Shown here in pieces: positions 46,910-56,713 of a stretch of DNA of 64,000 bases. The first letter of the stretch is position 1. Every line of letters begins with the position of its first letter. The position numbers and the translations under genes are program-made. The notes under the pieces are model-generated. The model worked only from the letters and a program-made list of their open reading frames with translations, searched no databases and was not told where the DNA came from. The DNA lies in assembly GCF_009769165.1 (NCBI RefSeq), contig NZ_CP043476.1, forward strand, positions 4,161,001 through 4,225,000, written 5' to 3'. Origin of the DNA: Xanthomonas hyacinthi (GTDB lineage: Bacteria > Pseudomonadota > Gammaproteobacteria > Xanthomonadales > Xanthomonadaceae).

Positions 46910-47287
46910 CTACTTGAGGGTGGTCAGGTAAGCGGCGATGTCGGCGATATCCTGGTCGGAAAAGCTCTCCGCCTGGGCCTGCATGGTCGGGTGCTTGCGC
47001 TTGCCGAGCCGGTATTCGGTCAGCGCCTGGGTCAGGTACTGCGCCGACTGGCCGCCGATCTTGGGAATGCGGTAGCTCGGATAGGCATTCTTGTAGCCGG
47101 TGACGCCGTGACAGCCCTGGCAGGTATAAGTCAGCAGCCTGCCGTTGCCGGCATTGCCGGCGGCGGGGGCGGACGCTGCCGGAGCGACGGCTGGGGCGGG
47201 CGCCGGCACGGTCTGCGCTACCGGGGCGACCCCGAGAAAAACGAGTACGGCCAAAGCAAAACAAGCGGCTAGCGGCTGCGTGCGCAT
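46910..47287 (-). CDS. c-type cytochrome, periplasmic
   Basis: The 125-residue protein has a signal peptide (ACFALAVLVFLGVAPVAQ) and one haem motif CQGCHG near residue 57, with axial Met expected in HPTMQAQAE. The ATG at 47287 opens the signal peptide; the longer frame upstream is not conserved. It is the first of two tandem monohaem cytochromes, together like the halves of a dihaem cytochrome c4 split between two genes. Confidence 0.88.
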   Translation of the reverse strand: MRTQPLAACFALAVLVFLGVAPVAQTVPAPAPAVAPAASAPAAGNAGNGRLLTYTCQGCHGVTGYKNAYPSYRIPKIGGQSAQYLTQALTEYRLGKRKHPTMQAQAESFSDQDIADIAAYLTTLK

Positions 47288-47436
47288 GGGTTCGTGGTCC
47301 GGAGGACGGGACTGGGCGTTCCGGCGTGGGGGGAACACGGAACGACCCGAGTATAGCCTGGCCTTTCGCGGCTCCGAAACAGGCCTCCGGATCCTTGCTG
47401 CGGACACGCAGCGCGTCACCATGACCTTTGGCTCAT

Positions 47437-47458
47437 TCACCTGGGCGTCATCAGGTGA
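47437..47458. promoter_or_regulatory. Inverted repeat TCACCTG-N8-CAGGTGA upstream of the RND operon
   Basis: A perfect 7-bp inverted repeat 48 bp before the adaptor ATG, within the divergent gap to the cytochrome genes. It has the geometry of a TetR or MarR type operator; no regulator gene is adjacent. Confidence 0.4.
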
Positions 47459-47505
47459 TCTACTTACCTACAACACCATTCACGCCATCCACCAGGGACA
47501 CGACG

Positions 47506-48630
47506 ATGACGCGATATTCCACGCGCCGACGCACCGCCAGCTGCGCCGCCGCGCTGTTGATCACCTCCACCCTCCTGCTCGGCGGCTGCAAGCCGGCGGC
47601 CGGCGATGCGCAGGCCAAGGCCAAGGAGGCCGAGAAGGCGCCGGACGCGGTGCCGGTCGAGGTGGCCAAGGCCAGCCGGCGCGCGGTGGCGGCCAGCTAC
47701 AGCGGCACCGCGGCGCTGGAGGCGCGCGCCGAATCGCAGGTGGTGGCCAAGACCTCCGGGGTGGCGCTGGCGGTGCTGGCCGAGGAAGGCCAGCAGGTCC
47801 GCGCCGGGCAGCCGCTGGTGCGGCTGGACCCGGACCGCGCGCGGCTGGCGGTGGCGCAGAGCGAGGCGCAGCTGCGCAAGCTGGAGAACAACTACCGGCG
47901 CTCGGAGCAATTGGTCGGCCAGCAACTGGTCAGCGCCGCCGATGTCGACCAGATCAAGTACGACCTGGCCAACGTGCGCGCGCAGCATCAGCTGGCCTCG
48001 CTGGAACTGTCCTATGCGACGGTGGTCGCGCCGATCTCCGGGGTGATCGCGTCGCGCTCGATCAAGACCGGCAACTTCGTGCAGATCAACACGCCGATCT
48101 TCCGCATCGTCGACGACTCGCGCCTGGAAGCCACGCTCAATGTGCCCGAGCGCGAGCTGGCCACGCTCAAGGCCGGGCAGCCGGTGACGCTGCTGGCCGA
48201 TGCGCTGCCGGGCAAGCAATACCTGGGTAAGGTCGATCGCATCGCGCCGGTGGTGGATTCGGGCAGCGGCACGTTCCGCGTGGTGTGCGCCTTCGAGGAG
48301 GGTGCCGAGGCCTTGCAACCGGGCATGTTCGGGCGCATCCGCATCGACTACGACCAGCGCGCCGATGCGCTGGTGGTGCCGCGCCTGGCGCTGCTCGACG
48401 ACGGCGAGCCGGCGGTGTTCCGGGTCAGCGCCGGCAAGGTCACCCGGGTGCCGGTCAAGCTGGGCTATTCCGAAGGCCCGTGGGTGGAGATCCGCGACGG
48501 CCTGCAGCCCGGCGACCAGGTGGTCACCGCCGGCAAGGTCGCCTTGCGCGACGGCAGCCGCGTGCAGGTGATCGCGCCGCAGCGCGAGGTCGCCGCGGTC
48601 GGTGGCGGCACCGCGGTCGGAGCGCACTGA
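47506..48630 (+). CDS. RND efflux periplasmic adaptor (membrane fusion protein)
   Basis: The 374-residue adaptor has a lipoprotein signal (ITSTLLLGGC), the biotinyl-lipoyl-like domain (GVALAVLAEEGQQVRAGQPL), alpha-hairpin (AQSEAQLRKLENNYRRSEQL), second lipoyl half and a beta-barrel (PVTLLADALPGKQYLGKVDRI). It links the two permeases that follow to an outer-membrane channel. Its stop shares one base with the ATG of the next gene. No outer-membrane factor gene is in the operon, so a TolC-like protein encoded elsewhere is needed. Confidence 0.92.
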   Translation: MTRYSTRRRTASCAAALLITSTLLLGGCKPAAGDAQAKAKEAEKAPDAVPVEVAKASRRAVAASYSGTAALEARAESQVVAKTSGVALAVLAEEGQQVRAGQPLVRLDPDRARLAVAQSEAQLRKLENNYRRSEQLVGQQLVSAADVDQIKYDLANVRAQHQLASLELSYATVVAPISGVIASRSIKTGNFVQINTPIFRIVDDSRLEATLNVPERELATLKAGQPVTLLADALPGKQYLGKVDRIAPVVDSGSGTFRVVCAFEEGAEALQPGMFGRIRIDYDQRADALVVPRLALLDDGEPAVFRVSAGKVTRVPVKLGYSEGPWVEIRDGLQPGDQVVTAGKVALRDGSRVQVIAPQREVAAVGGGTAVGAH

Positions 48631-51600
48631 TGACCAGCGCCGGTTCCGATCACGGCAGCGATCCGCACGAACACTCGCCCGCGGGCATCCGCGGCGGCGG
48701 ACTGGTCGAATTCGCCACGCGCCGCCGCGTCACCATCGCGATGGCCACGGTGACGCTGCTGCTGTTCGGCGTGATCGCGCTGAACAGCCTCAAGGTCAAC
48801 CTGCTGCCCGATCTGAGCTATCCGACCCTGACCGTGCGCACCGAGTACACCGGTGCGGCGCCGTCGGAGATCGAGACGCTGGTGACCGAGCCGGTCGAGG
48901 AAGCGGTCGGCGTGGTCAAGAACCTGCGCAAGCTCAAGTCGGTGTCGCGCACCGGGCAGAGCGACGTGGTGCTGGAGTTCGCCTGGGGCACCAACATGGA
49001 CCAGGCCAGCCTGGAAGTGCGCGACAAGATGGAGGCGCTGGAACTGCCGCTGGAAGCCAAGGCGCCGGTGCTGCTGCGTTTCAATCCCTCCACCGAACCG
49101 ATCATGCGCCTGGTGCTGGCGAGCAAGGCGACCCCGGCCAGCGACGCCGATGCGGTGGGCGCGCTGACCCAGTTGCGCCGCTATGCCGACGAGGATCTGA
49201 AGAAGAAGCTGGAGCCGGTGGCCGGCGTGGCCGCGGTCAAGGTCGGCGGCGGACTGGAAGACGAGATCCAGGTCGATATCGACCAGCAGCGGCTGGCGCA
49301 GCTGAGCCTGCCGATCGATAACGTCATCACCCGGCTCAAGGAAGAGAACATCAACATCTCCGGCGGGCGCCTGGAACAGGGCGCGCAGCGCTACCTGGTG
49401 CGCACGGTCAACCAGTTCGCCGACCTGGACGAGATCCGCAACCTGCTGCTGACCACCCAGGGCGCGGGCAGCAGCGCCGCCGACGCGGCGATGCAGCAGA
49501 TGTACGCGATCGCCGCCTCGAGCGGTTCGGAAGCGGCGCTGGCCGCGGCCTCGGCGGCGCAGAGCGCCTCGTCCAGTTCCACCACCACCATCGCCAATGG
49601 CATGCCGGTGCGGTTGAAGGACGTGGCGCAGGTGCGGCAGGGCTACAAGGAGCGCGAGGCGATCATCCGCCTGGGCGGCAAGGAAGCGGTGGAACTGGCG
49701 ATCTACAAGGAAGGCGACGCCAACACCGTGTCCACCGCGGCAGCGCTGCGCAAGCGCCTGGAACAGCTGCAGACGCAGATCCCGCCGGACGTGGAACTGA
49801 CCACGCTGGAAGACCAGTCGCGCTTCATCGAGCACGCCATCGGCGACGTCAAGAAGGACGCGGTGATCGGCGGCCTGCTGGCGATCCTGATCATCTTCCT
49901 GTTCCTGCGCGATGGCTGGAGCACGTTCGTGATCAGCCTGTCGCTGCCGGTGTCGATCGTGGCCACGTTCTTCTTCATGGGCCAGCTCGGGCTGAGCTTG
50001 AACGTGATGTCGCTGGGTGGACTGGCGCTGGCCACCGGGCTGGTGGTGGACGATTCGATCGTGGTGCTGGAGAGCATCGCCAAGGCGCGCGAACGCGGCC
50101 TGAGCATTCTCGATGCGGCGATCGCCGGCACCCGCGAGGTGAGCATGGCGGTGGTCGCCTCGACCCTGACCACGATCGCGGTGTTCCTGCCGCTGGTGTT
50201 CGTCGAGGGCGTGGCCGGGCAGTTGTTCCGCGACCAGGCCTTGACCGTGGCGATCGCCATCGCGATCTCGCTGGTGGTGTCGATGACCCTGATCCCGATG
50301 CTCAGTTCGCTGAAGGGACGCCCGCCGCTGGCGTTCCCGGCCGAACCCGAGCAGCCGCAATGGCAGCCGCAGCGCGGCTGGCTGAAGCCGGTGGCGTGGA
50401 GCCGGCGCGGCGCCGCCGCGGCGGTGCGCGGCGCGTTCTTCGCCGCAGCGTGGCTGGTGGTGCGGTTGTGGCGTGGCGGCGTGGCGGTGATCGCGCCGGC
50501 GATGCGCAAGGCCAGCGACCTGGCGATGGCACCGTATGCGCGCGCCGAACGCGGTTATCTGCGGTTGCTGCCGGGCGCGTTGGCGCGGCCGTGGCAGGTG
50601 CTGGGCCTGGCCGCGCTGGCGTTCGCGGCGACCTTGGCGGTGGTGCCGATGCTCGGCGCCGACCTGATCCCGCAATTGGCGCAGGACCGCTTCGAGATGA
50701 CGGTGAAACTGCCGGCCGGCACGCCGTTGCGGCAGACCGATGCGCTGGTGCGCGAACTGCAGGAAACCCACGGCAAGGACGCCGGCGTGCAGGCGCTGTA
50801 TGGCGTCAGCGGCAGCGGCACCCGGCTCGATGCCAGCCCCACCGAAAGCGGCGAGAACATCGGCAAGCTGACCATCGCCATGGCCGGCGGCGGCAGCGCG
50901 CAGTTCGAGGCGCAGCAGAGCGACCGCATGCGCGCGACGATGCGCAAGCACCCGGGCGTGCAGGTCGGTTTCAGCCGCCCGGAGCTGTTCAGCTTTTCCA
51001 CGCCGCTGGAAATCGAGCTGCGCGGGCAGGACCTGGAGACCATCCAGCACGCCGGGCAGAAGCTGACCGCGATGCTGCGCGGCAACGGCCACTACGCCGA
51101 CGTGAAATCGACGGTGGAAGAGGGCTTCCCGGAAATCCAGATCCGCTTCGACCAGGAGCGTGCCGGTGCGCTGGGCCTGACCACGCGGCAGATCGCCGAT
51201 GTGGTGGTGAAGAAGGTGCGCGGCGACGTCGCCACCCGCTACAGCTTCCGCGACCGCAAGATCGACGTGCTGGTGCGCGCGCAGCAGAGCGACCGCGCCA
51301 GCGTCGACAGCATCCGCCGGCTGATCGTCAATCCCGGCAGCAGCAAGCCGGTGACGCTGGATGCGGTCGCCGACGTGGTCGCCACCACCGGGCCCAGCGA
51401 GATCCACCGCGCCGACCAGATCCGCGTGGCGATCGTGTCGGCCAACCTGCGCGACATCGACCTGGGCGGCGCGGTGCGCGAGGTGCAGGACATGGTCGCG
51501 CGCGCGCCGCTCGGCGCCGGCGTCGGCATGCACATCGGCGGGCAGGGCGAGGAACTGGCGCAGTCGGCCAAGTCGCTGCTGTTCGCGTTCGGCCTGGCGA

Positions 51601-52142
51601 TCTTCCTGGTGTACCTGGTGATGGCCTCGCAGTTCGAATCGCTGCTGCATCCGTTCGTGATTTTGTTCACCATCCCGCTGGCGATGGTCGGTGCGGTGCT
51701 GGCGCTGCTGCTGACCGGCAAGCCGGTGTCGGTGGTGGTGTTCATCGGCCTGATCCTGCTGGTCGGGCTGGTGACCAAGAACGCGATCATCCTGATCGAC
51801 AAGGTCAACCAGCTGCGCGAGGAGGGCGTGGCCAAGCGCGAGGCGCTGATCGAGGGCGCACGCTCGCGCCTGCGTCCGATCATCATGACCACGCTGTGCA
51901 CGCTGTTCGGCTTCCTGCCGCTGGCGGTGGCGGCGGGCGAGGGCGCCGAAGTGCGCGCGCCGATGGCGATCACCGTGATCGGCGGCCTGCTGGTGTCCAC
52001 GCTGCTCACGCTGGTGGTGATCCCGGTGGTCTACGACCGCCTGGATCGCCGCGCCGACGGCTATTACGCCGAGCGCGGTCAGCGCGCGCGGCGGCGCCTG
52101 CAAGGACCCGGCCACGGCACCGGCGCGGGTGAACCGGCATGA
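48630..52142 (+). CDS. RND efflux permease, first of two
   Basis: A 1170-residue inner-membrane antiporter of the RND (AcrB/MdtB-like) class: helix 1 (RVTIAMATVTLLLFGVIAL), porter domains, and SLPVSIVATFFFMGQLGLSL with LATGLVVDDSIVVLESI, whose acidic pair in helix 4 is the proton path. Unusual are an Ala/Ser-rich insertion in the first porter domain (SSAADAAMQQMYAIAASSGSEAALAAASAAQ, about residues 285-320) and an extended Trp/Arg/Ala-rich linker before the second half (about 565-620). The next gene overlaps by 4 nt. Substrate unknown; MdtBC-like pairs export bile salts, novobiocin and some metals. Confidence 0.9.
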   Translation: MTSAGSDHGSDPHEHSPAGIRGGGLVEFATRRRVTIAMATVTLLLFGVIALNSLKVNLLPDLSYPTLTVRTEYTGAAPSEIETLVTEPVEEAVGVVKNLRKLKSVSRTGQSDVVLEFAWGTNMDQASLEVRDKMEALELPLEAKAPVLLRFNPSTEPIMRLVLASKATPASDADAVGALTQLRRYADEDLKKKLEPVAGVAAVKVGGGLEDEIQVDIDQQRLAQLSLPIDNVITRLKEENINISGGRLEQGAQRYLVRTVNQFADLDEIRNLLLTTQGAGSSAADAAMQQMYAIAASSGSEAALAAASAAQSASSSSTTTIANGMPVRLKDVAQVRQGYKEREAIIRLGGKEAVELAIYKEGDANTVSTAAALRKRLEQLQTQIPPDVELTTLEDQSRFIEHAIGDVKKDAVIGGLLAILIIFLFLRDGWSTFVISLSLPVSIVATFFFMGQLGLSLNVMSLGGLALATGLVVDDSIVVLESIAKARERGLSILDAAIAGTREVSMAVVASTLTTIAVFLPLVFVEGVAGQLFRDQALTVAIAIAISLVVSMTLIPMLSSLKGRPPLAFPAEPEQPQWQPQRGWLKPVAWSRRGAAAAVRGAFFAAAWLVVRLWRGGVAVIAPAMRKASDLAMAPYARAERGYLRLLPGALARPWQVLGLAALAFAATLAVVPMLGADLIPQLAQDRFEMTVKLPAGTPLRQTDALVRELQETHGKDAGVQALYGVSGSGTRLDASPTESGENIGKLTIAMAGGGSAQFEAQQSDRMRATMRKHPGVQVGFSRPELFSFSTPLEIELRGQDLETIQHAGQKLTAMLRGNGHYADVKSTVEEGFPEIQIRFDQERAGALGLTTRQIADVVVKKVRGDVATRYSFRDRKIDVLVRAQQSDRASVDSIRRLIVNPGSSKPVTLDAVADVVATTGPSEIHRADQIRVAIVSANLRDIDLGGAVREVQDMVARAPLGAGVGMHIGGQGEELAQSAKSLLFAFGLAIFLVYLVMASQFESLLHPFVILFTIPLAMVGAVLALLLTGKPVSVVVFIGLILLVGLVTKNAIILIDKVNQLREEGVAKREALIEGARSRLRPIIMTTLCTLFGFLPLAVAAGEGAEVRAPMAITVIGGLLVSTLLTLVVIPVVYDRLDRRADGYYAERGQRARRRLQGPGHGTGAGEPA

Positions 52143-55100
52143 GCGTCGCCGAGTTCAGCATCCGCCGCCCGATCACCACCATCATGTGCTTCGTGTCGCT
52201 GGTGGTGGTCGGCCTGATCGCGGCGTTCCGGCTGCCGCTGGAGGCGCTGCCGGACATCTCCGCGCCGTTCCTGTTCGTGCAGTTGCCGTACACCGGCTCG
52301 ACCCCCGACGAGGTCGAGCGCAACCTGGTGCGGCCGACCGAGGAAGCGCTGGCGACGATGACCGGGATCAAGCGCATGCGCTCGACCGCGACCGCCGACG
52401 GCGCCAACATCTTCATCGAGTTCTCCGATTGGGATCGCGACATCGCCATCGCCGCCTCCGACGCGCGCGAGCGCATCGACGCGATCCGCGCCGACCTGCC
52501 CACCGACCTGCAGCGCTACCACGTGTTCAAGTGGTCCAGCAGCGACGAGCCGGTGCTGAAGGTGCGCCTGGCCGGCGCCGCCGACCTGACCGGCGCCTAC
52601 GACATGCTCGACCGCGAGTTCAAGCGGCGCCTGGAACGCATCCCCGGCGTGGCCAAGGTGGAAGTATCCGGCGCGCCGCCGAACGAAGTGGAGATCGCGA
52701 TCGCGCCGGACCGGCTCAGCGCGCACAACCTCAGCCTCAACGATCTCAGCGAGCGCCTGGGCAAGCTCAATTTCTCGCTGTCGGCCGGGCAGATCGACGA
52801 CCAGGGCCAGCGCCTGCGGGTGCAGCCGGTCGGCGAGCTGCGCGACCTGCAGGAACTGCGCGACCTGGTCATCGACACCAAGGGCCTGCGCCTGGGCGAC
52901 ATCGCCGACATCCGCCTGAAGCCGACCCGGATGAACTACGGCCGGCGCCTGGACGGGCGCCCGGCGGTGGGCCTGGATATCTACAAGGAGCGCAGCGCCA
53001 ACCTGGTCGAGGTGTCGCGCGCGGTGCTGGCCGAGGTCGAACAGATCCGCACCCAGCCGGCGCTCAGCGACGTGCAGGTCAAGGTCATCGACAACCAGGG
53101 CAAGGCGGTGACCTCCTCGCTGAGCGAACTGGCCGAGGCCGGCGCGGTCGGCCTGCTGCTGTCGGTGACCGTGCTGTTCTTCTTCCTGCGCCATTGGCCG
53201 TCGACGCTGATGGTGACCCTGGCGATCCCGATCTGCTTCACCATCACCCTGGGCTTCATGTATTTCGCCGGCGTCACCCTCAACATCCTGACCATGATGG
53301 GCCTGCTGCTGGCGGTGGGCATGCTGGTGGACAACGCGGTGGTGGTGGTGGAGAGCATCTACCAGGAACGCGAGCGCATGCCGGAGCAGCCGCAGCTGGC
53401 CTCGATCGTCGGCACCCGCAACGTCGCCATCGCGCTGTCGGCCGGCACCCTGTGCCATTGCATCGTGTTCGTGCCGAACCTGTTCGGCGAGACCAACAAC
53501 ATCAGCATCTTCATGGCGCAGATCGCGATCACCATCTCGGTGTCGCTGCTGGCCTCGTGGCTGGTGGCGGTGAGCCTGATCCCGATGCTGTCCGCGCGCA
53601 TGCGCACGCCGGCGCTGGTCCGCTCCGAGCGCGGCCTGATCCCGCGCCTGCAGCGCCGCTACGCCCGCGTGCTGCGCTGGTCGCTGGCCCATCGCGGCTG
53701 CAGCGTCGCCGCGATCGCGCTGATCACCGCGCTCAGCGTGGTGCCGATGCTGCAGACCAAGAAGGACATGTTCGGCGGCGACGGCGGCGAACAGATCTTC
53801 ATCGGCTACCAGTGGAAGGGGTCGTATACGCGCGAGCAGTTGTCCACCGAGGTCGCCAAGCTCGAACGCTTCATCGACGCGCGCCGCCAGCGCTATCACG
53901 TCACCCAGGTGTATTCGTGGTTCAGCGAAGTGGAAGGCAGCAGCACCACGCTGACCCTGGATCTGAAAAAAGTGCGCGACCTGCCGGCGCTGATCGAGCA
54001 GATCCGCAAGGAACTGCCGCGCTCGGCGCTGGCCGATTACAGCGTCGGCAGCAACGACAACGGGCAGGGCGGCGGCAGCGGCGCGCAGAGCGTGCAGGTG
54101 CAACTGGTCGGCGATTCCACGCAGACGCTGCGCGCCATCGCCGACGACGTGGTGCCGCTGCTGGCGCGGCGCAAGGAACTGCGCGACGTGCGCGTGGACA
54201 CCGGCGAGCGCACCACCGAGCTGGCGGTGCGCGTGGATCGCGAGCGCGCATCGGCGTTCGGCTTCAACGCCGAGCAGGTCGCCAGCTTCGTCGGCCTGGC
54301 GCTGCGCGGCGCCTCGCTGCGCGAGTTCCGCCGCGGCGACAACGAGGTGCCGGTGTGGGTCCGCTTCGCCGGCGCCGAGGAAACCACGCCCGAAGACCTG
54401 GACAGCTTCAACGTGCGCACCAAGGACGGGCGCAGCGTGCCGCTGCTGAGCCTGGTCGACGTGCAGACGCGGCCGGCGGCGACCCAGATCGGGCGCACCA
54501 ACCGCCAGACCACGCTGAGCATCACCGCCAATCTCGGGGTCAAGGTCACCCCGGCCGAGGCCAAGCAGGCGATGCAGGACACGCTGAAAGGCGTCAGCTT
54601 CCCGGCCGGCTACCACTACAGTTTCGACGGCGCCGACGGCCAGGACGAGGACAAGGCCGGCCAGCAGATGCTGTTCAACCTGCTGATCGCGCTGCTGATG
54701 ATCTACGTGGTGATGGCCGCGGTGTTCGAATCGCTGCTGTTCCCGGCGGCGATCATGAGCGGCGTGCTGTTCTCGATCTTCGGCGTGTTCTGGCTGTTCT
54801 GGATCACCGGCACCAACTTCGGGATCATGGCCTTCATCGGCATCCTGGTGCTGATGGGCGTGGTGGTGAACAACGGCATCGTGATGATCGAGCACATCAA
54901 CAATCTGCGCCGGCGCGGAATGGGCCGCACCGAGGCGCTGGTGGAAGGCTCGCGCGAGCGCTTGCGGCCGATCATGATGACCATGGGCACCGCGATCCTG
55001 GCGATGGTGCCGATCTCGCTGACCACCACGCAGATGTTCGGCGACGGCCCGGCCTACTACCCGATGGCGCGCGCGATCGCCGGCGGCCTGGCGTTCTCCA

Positions 55101-55225
55101 CCGTGGTCAGCCTGCTGTTCCTGCCGACCATCTACGCGCTCCTCGACGACCTCAGCGGCGGTGTGGCGCACCTGGTGCGCCGCGCCCGCGGCGGCCGCGG
55201 CGTGCCGGCACCGGTGGTGTCCTGA
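52139..55225 (+). CDS. RND efflux permease, second of two
   Basis: A 1028-residue RND protein with standard length. It starts MSVAEFSIRRPITTIMCFVS, typical of this class, and has LLLAVGMLVDNAVVVVESIY in helix 4 with the conserved acidic residues, plus ILVLMGVVVNNGIVMIEHIN in the second half. Two different permeases in one operon suggest a hetero-trimer as in MdtBC. Its start overlaps the first permease's stop (ATGA). Confidence 0.92.
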   Translation: MSVAEFSIRRPITTIMCFVSLVVVGLIAAFRLPLEALPDISAPFLFVQLPYTGSTPDEVERNLVRPTEEALATMTGIKRMRSTATADGANIFIEFSDWDRDIAIAASDARERIDAIRADLPTDLQRYHVFKWSSSDEPVLKVRLAGAADLTGAYDMLDREFKRRLERIPGVAKVEVSGAPPNEVEIAIAPDRLSAHNLSLNDLSERLGKLNFSLSAGQIDDQGQRLRVQPVGELRDLQELRDLVIDTKGLRLGDIADIRLKPTRMNYGRRLDGRPAVGLDIYKERSANLVEVSRAVLAEVEQIRTQPALSDVQVKVIDNQGKAVTSSLSELAEAGAVGLLLSVTVLFFFLRHWPSTLMVTLAIPICFTITLGFMYFAGVTLNILTMMGLLLAVGMLVDNAVVVVESIYQERERMPEQPQLASIVGTRNVAIALSAGTLCHCIVFVPNLFGETNNISIFMAQIAITISVSLLASWLVAVSLIPMLSARMRTPALVRSERGLIPRLQRRYARVLRWSLAHRGCSVAAIALITALSVVPMLQTKKDMFGGDGGEQIFIGYQWKGSYTREQLSTEVAKLERFIDARRQRYHVTQVYSWFSEVEGSSTTLTLDLKKVRDLPALIEQIRKELPRSALADYSVGSNDNGQGGGSGAQSVQVQLVGDSTQTLRAIADDVVPLLARRKELRDVRVDTGERTTELAVRVDRERASAFGFNAEQVASFVGLALRGASLREFRRGDNEVPVWVRFAGAEETTPEDLDSFNVRTKDGRSVPLLSLVDVQTRPAATQIGRTNRQTTLSITANLGVKVTPAEAKQAMQDTLKGVSFPAGYHYSFDGADGQDEDKAGQQMLFNLLIALLMIYVVMAAVFESLLFPAAIMSGVLFSIFGVFWLFWITGTNFGIMAFIGILVLMGVVVNNGIVMIEHINNLRRRGMGRTEALVEGSRERLRPIMMTMGTAILAMVPISLTTTQMFGDGPAYYPMARAIAGGLAFSTVVSLLFLPTIYALLDDLSGGVAHLVRRARGGRGVPAPVVS

Positions 55226-55265
55226 CGCAGGCGACGCGCGCGCGCCGCATCGCGCAGAAAGATTT

Positions 55266-55316
55266 GTGGGAGGGGCTCCAGCCCGATAGAGCGTCGGGGC
55301 TGAAGCCCCTCCCACA
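55266..55316. repeat. Dispersed palindromic element, copy D
   Basis: GTGGGAGGGGCTCCAGCCC and GGGCTGAAGCCCCTCCCAC pair over most of their length, with the GATAGAGCGTC centre also seen in the ACGCTTTATCGATAAAGCGT of copy C. It sits between convergent genes and can end both transcripts. Confidence 0.7.
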
Positions 55317-55355
55317 CTGGCTAGCCGTGCGATCGGGCGGGGCGCAAGGCCTCGC

Positions 55356-56651
55356 TCAACCGGCCAGCTTGCCGAAGATGCGGAATCCCGCCAGCCACAC
55401 CCCGAGCATGCTGCCAAGGTTGGTCAGCAGGAAGGTCAGCACCACCCGCGAGACGCGGTTGCGGTACCAGCCGCGCAGGTTCTGCGCGTCGTCGCGCAGC
55501 GCCAGGAAATCGCCGTACGCCGGCTTGCGCATGTGCACCTCGACCAGCGCGCTGAACGCACCGGCGGGCACGCCGGGGCGGAACGGCTTCAGCGGCGCGG
55601 CGATGGCGCCGGCGATGATGCTCAGCGGATGGCCGCCGGCCAGCAGGCAGCCCAGCCCGGCCAGGCCGCCGGTGAACAGCACCCACTGCAGCAGCAGGTC
55701 GGTGCCCAGCGCGAAGCCGCCGCGCCAGTAGCCCCAGGCCACGCCGCCCAGCACCAGCGCGGTCAGGGTCAGGGTGATCCACGGCACCTTTTTCTTGGTC
55801 GGCACGTCTTCCAGCGCCTTGCGCAATGCCGCCGGATCGTCCTGGTCGTCCTGCAGGTGCCTGGCCAGGCCGGCCAGATGGCCGGCGCCGACCACCGCCA
55901 GCACCTCGCGGATGCCGTCGGCGCGCGCGGCGTCGAGGTAGTCCGGGGCGGCGATCGGGGTCTGGCTGGGCGCGCTGCGCTGCGCGCGTTCCTCGCGCAG
56001 GCGCGTGGCCATGTAGCGGTCGCGCTCGGCGATGATGGTGTCGTACAGCGCCGGGTTCTCGCTGGCGAAGTCGCCGAAGCTGGCCTCGAGCATGTCGCCC
56101 TGCTTGAGCTTCTCGATCTCCGCCTCGCCGACCTCGTCGGAGGCGAACAGGCCGCCGAGCAGGCTGCTGCCGAGCTTGAGCTTGCCGAAGAAACCGAGCC
56201 GGCCGGACGCGCGCTTGAAGGTCAGCCCGACCTCGCGGTCGATCAGGTACACCGGCAGCTGCCGTTCGCGCGCCAGCAGCACCGCGCGCTTGAGCTCGGC
56301 GCCGGGTTCGATGCCCAACTGCTCGGCCAGGCGCCGCTGGTAGGCGGCCAGCGCCAGGTTGGCCGCGAACAGCGCCACGCGGCCCTTGCGGATCACCTGC
56401 ACCAGGTCGAGCTTGGTCAGCGCGTCCGGATCGGTCAGCGCCTGCAGCCGTTGCGGGTCCAGCTCCACCGCGACCGCATCGAAGCGGCCGCTGTCGATTG
56501 CCCGTTCCACCGCGGCGACGCTGGTCAGCGAGACATGCGCGGTGCCGAGCAGGGTGTAGCGCACGCCATCGCGCTCGACGATGCGGTACGGCTGGCCGTC
56601 GAACAACGCGTCGTCGCCGGCCTGGGAAAGTTCGTTCATTCCATCACTCAT
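55356..56651 (-). CDS. TraB/PrgY/GumN-family membrane protein
   Basis: The 431-residue protein has the TraB domain (YTLLGTAHVSLTSVAAVERA, VELDPQRLQAL, LPVYLIDREVGLTFKRA and VVGAGHLAGLARHL) in the first 270 residues, and four or five membrane helices at the C-terminus (about residues 295-431). TraB proteins are thought to be metal-dependent proteases or peptide scavengers; PrgY inhibits a pheromone in Enterococcus. The bacterial chromosomal role is unknown. The ATG at 56651 is chosen; an in-frame ATG at 56639 is an alternative. Confidence 0.85.
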   Translation of the reverse strand: MSDGMNELSQAGDDALFDGQPYRIVERDGVRYTLLGTAHVSLTSVAAVERAIDSGRFDAVAVELDPQRLQALTDPDALTKLDLVQVIRKGRVALFAANLALAAYQRRLAEQLGIEPGAELKRAVLLARERQLPVYLIDREVGLTFKRASGRLGFFGKLKLGSSLLGGLFASDEVGEAEIEKLKQGDMLEASFGDFASENPALYDTIIAERDRYMATRLREERAQRSAPSQTPIAAPDYLDAARADGIREVLAVVGAGHLAGLARHLQDDQDDPAALRKALEDVPTKKKVPWITLTLTALVLGGVAWGYWRGGFALGTDLLLQWVLFTGGLAGLGCLLAGGHPLSIIAGAIAAPLKPFRPGVPAGAFSALVEVHMRKPAYGDFLALRDDAQNLRGWYRNRVSRVVLTFLLTNLGSMLGVWLAGFRIFGKLAG

Positions 56652-56713
56652 CGGAGGGCGCCTCGTCGGCGCCGGGGTGCAGCAGGCATTGCATTTGCCG
56701 CCTGTGCAGCGCG

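Noticed and set aside
48465-55417. Minus-strand frames of over 1000 codons across the RND operon
   Set aside because: GC-rich antisense shadows with His/Arg/Gln-rich composition and no motifs.
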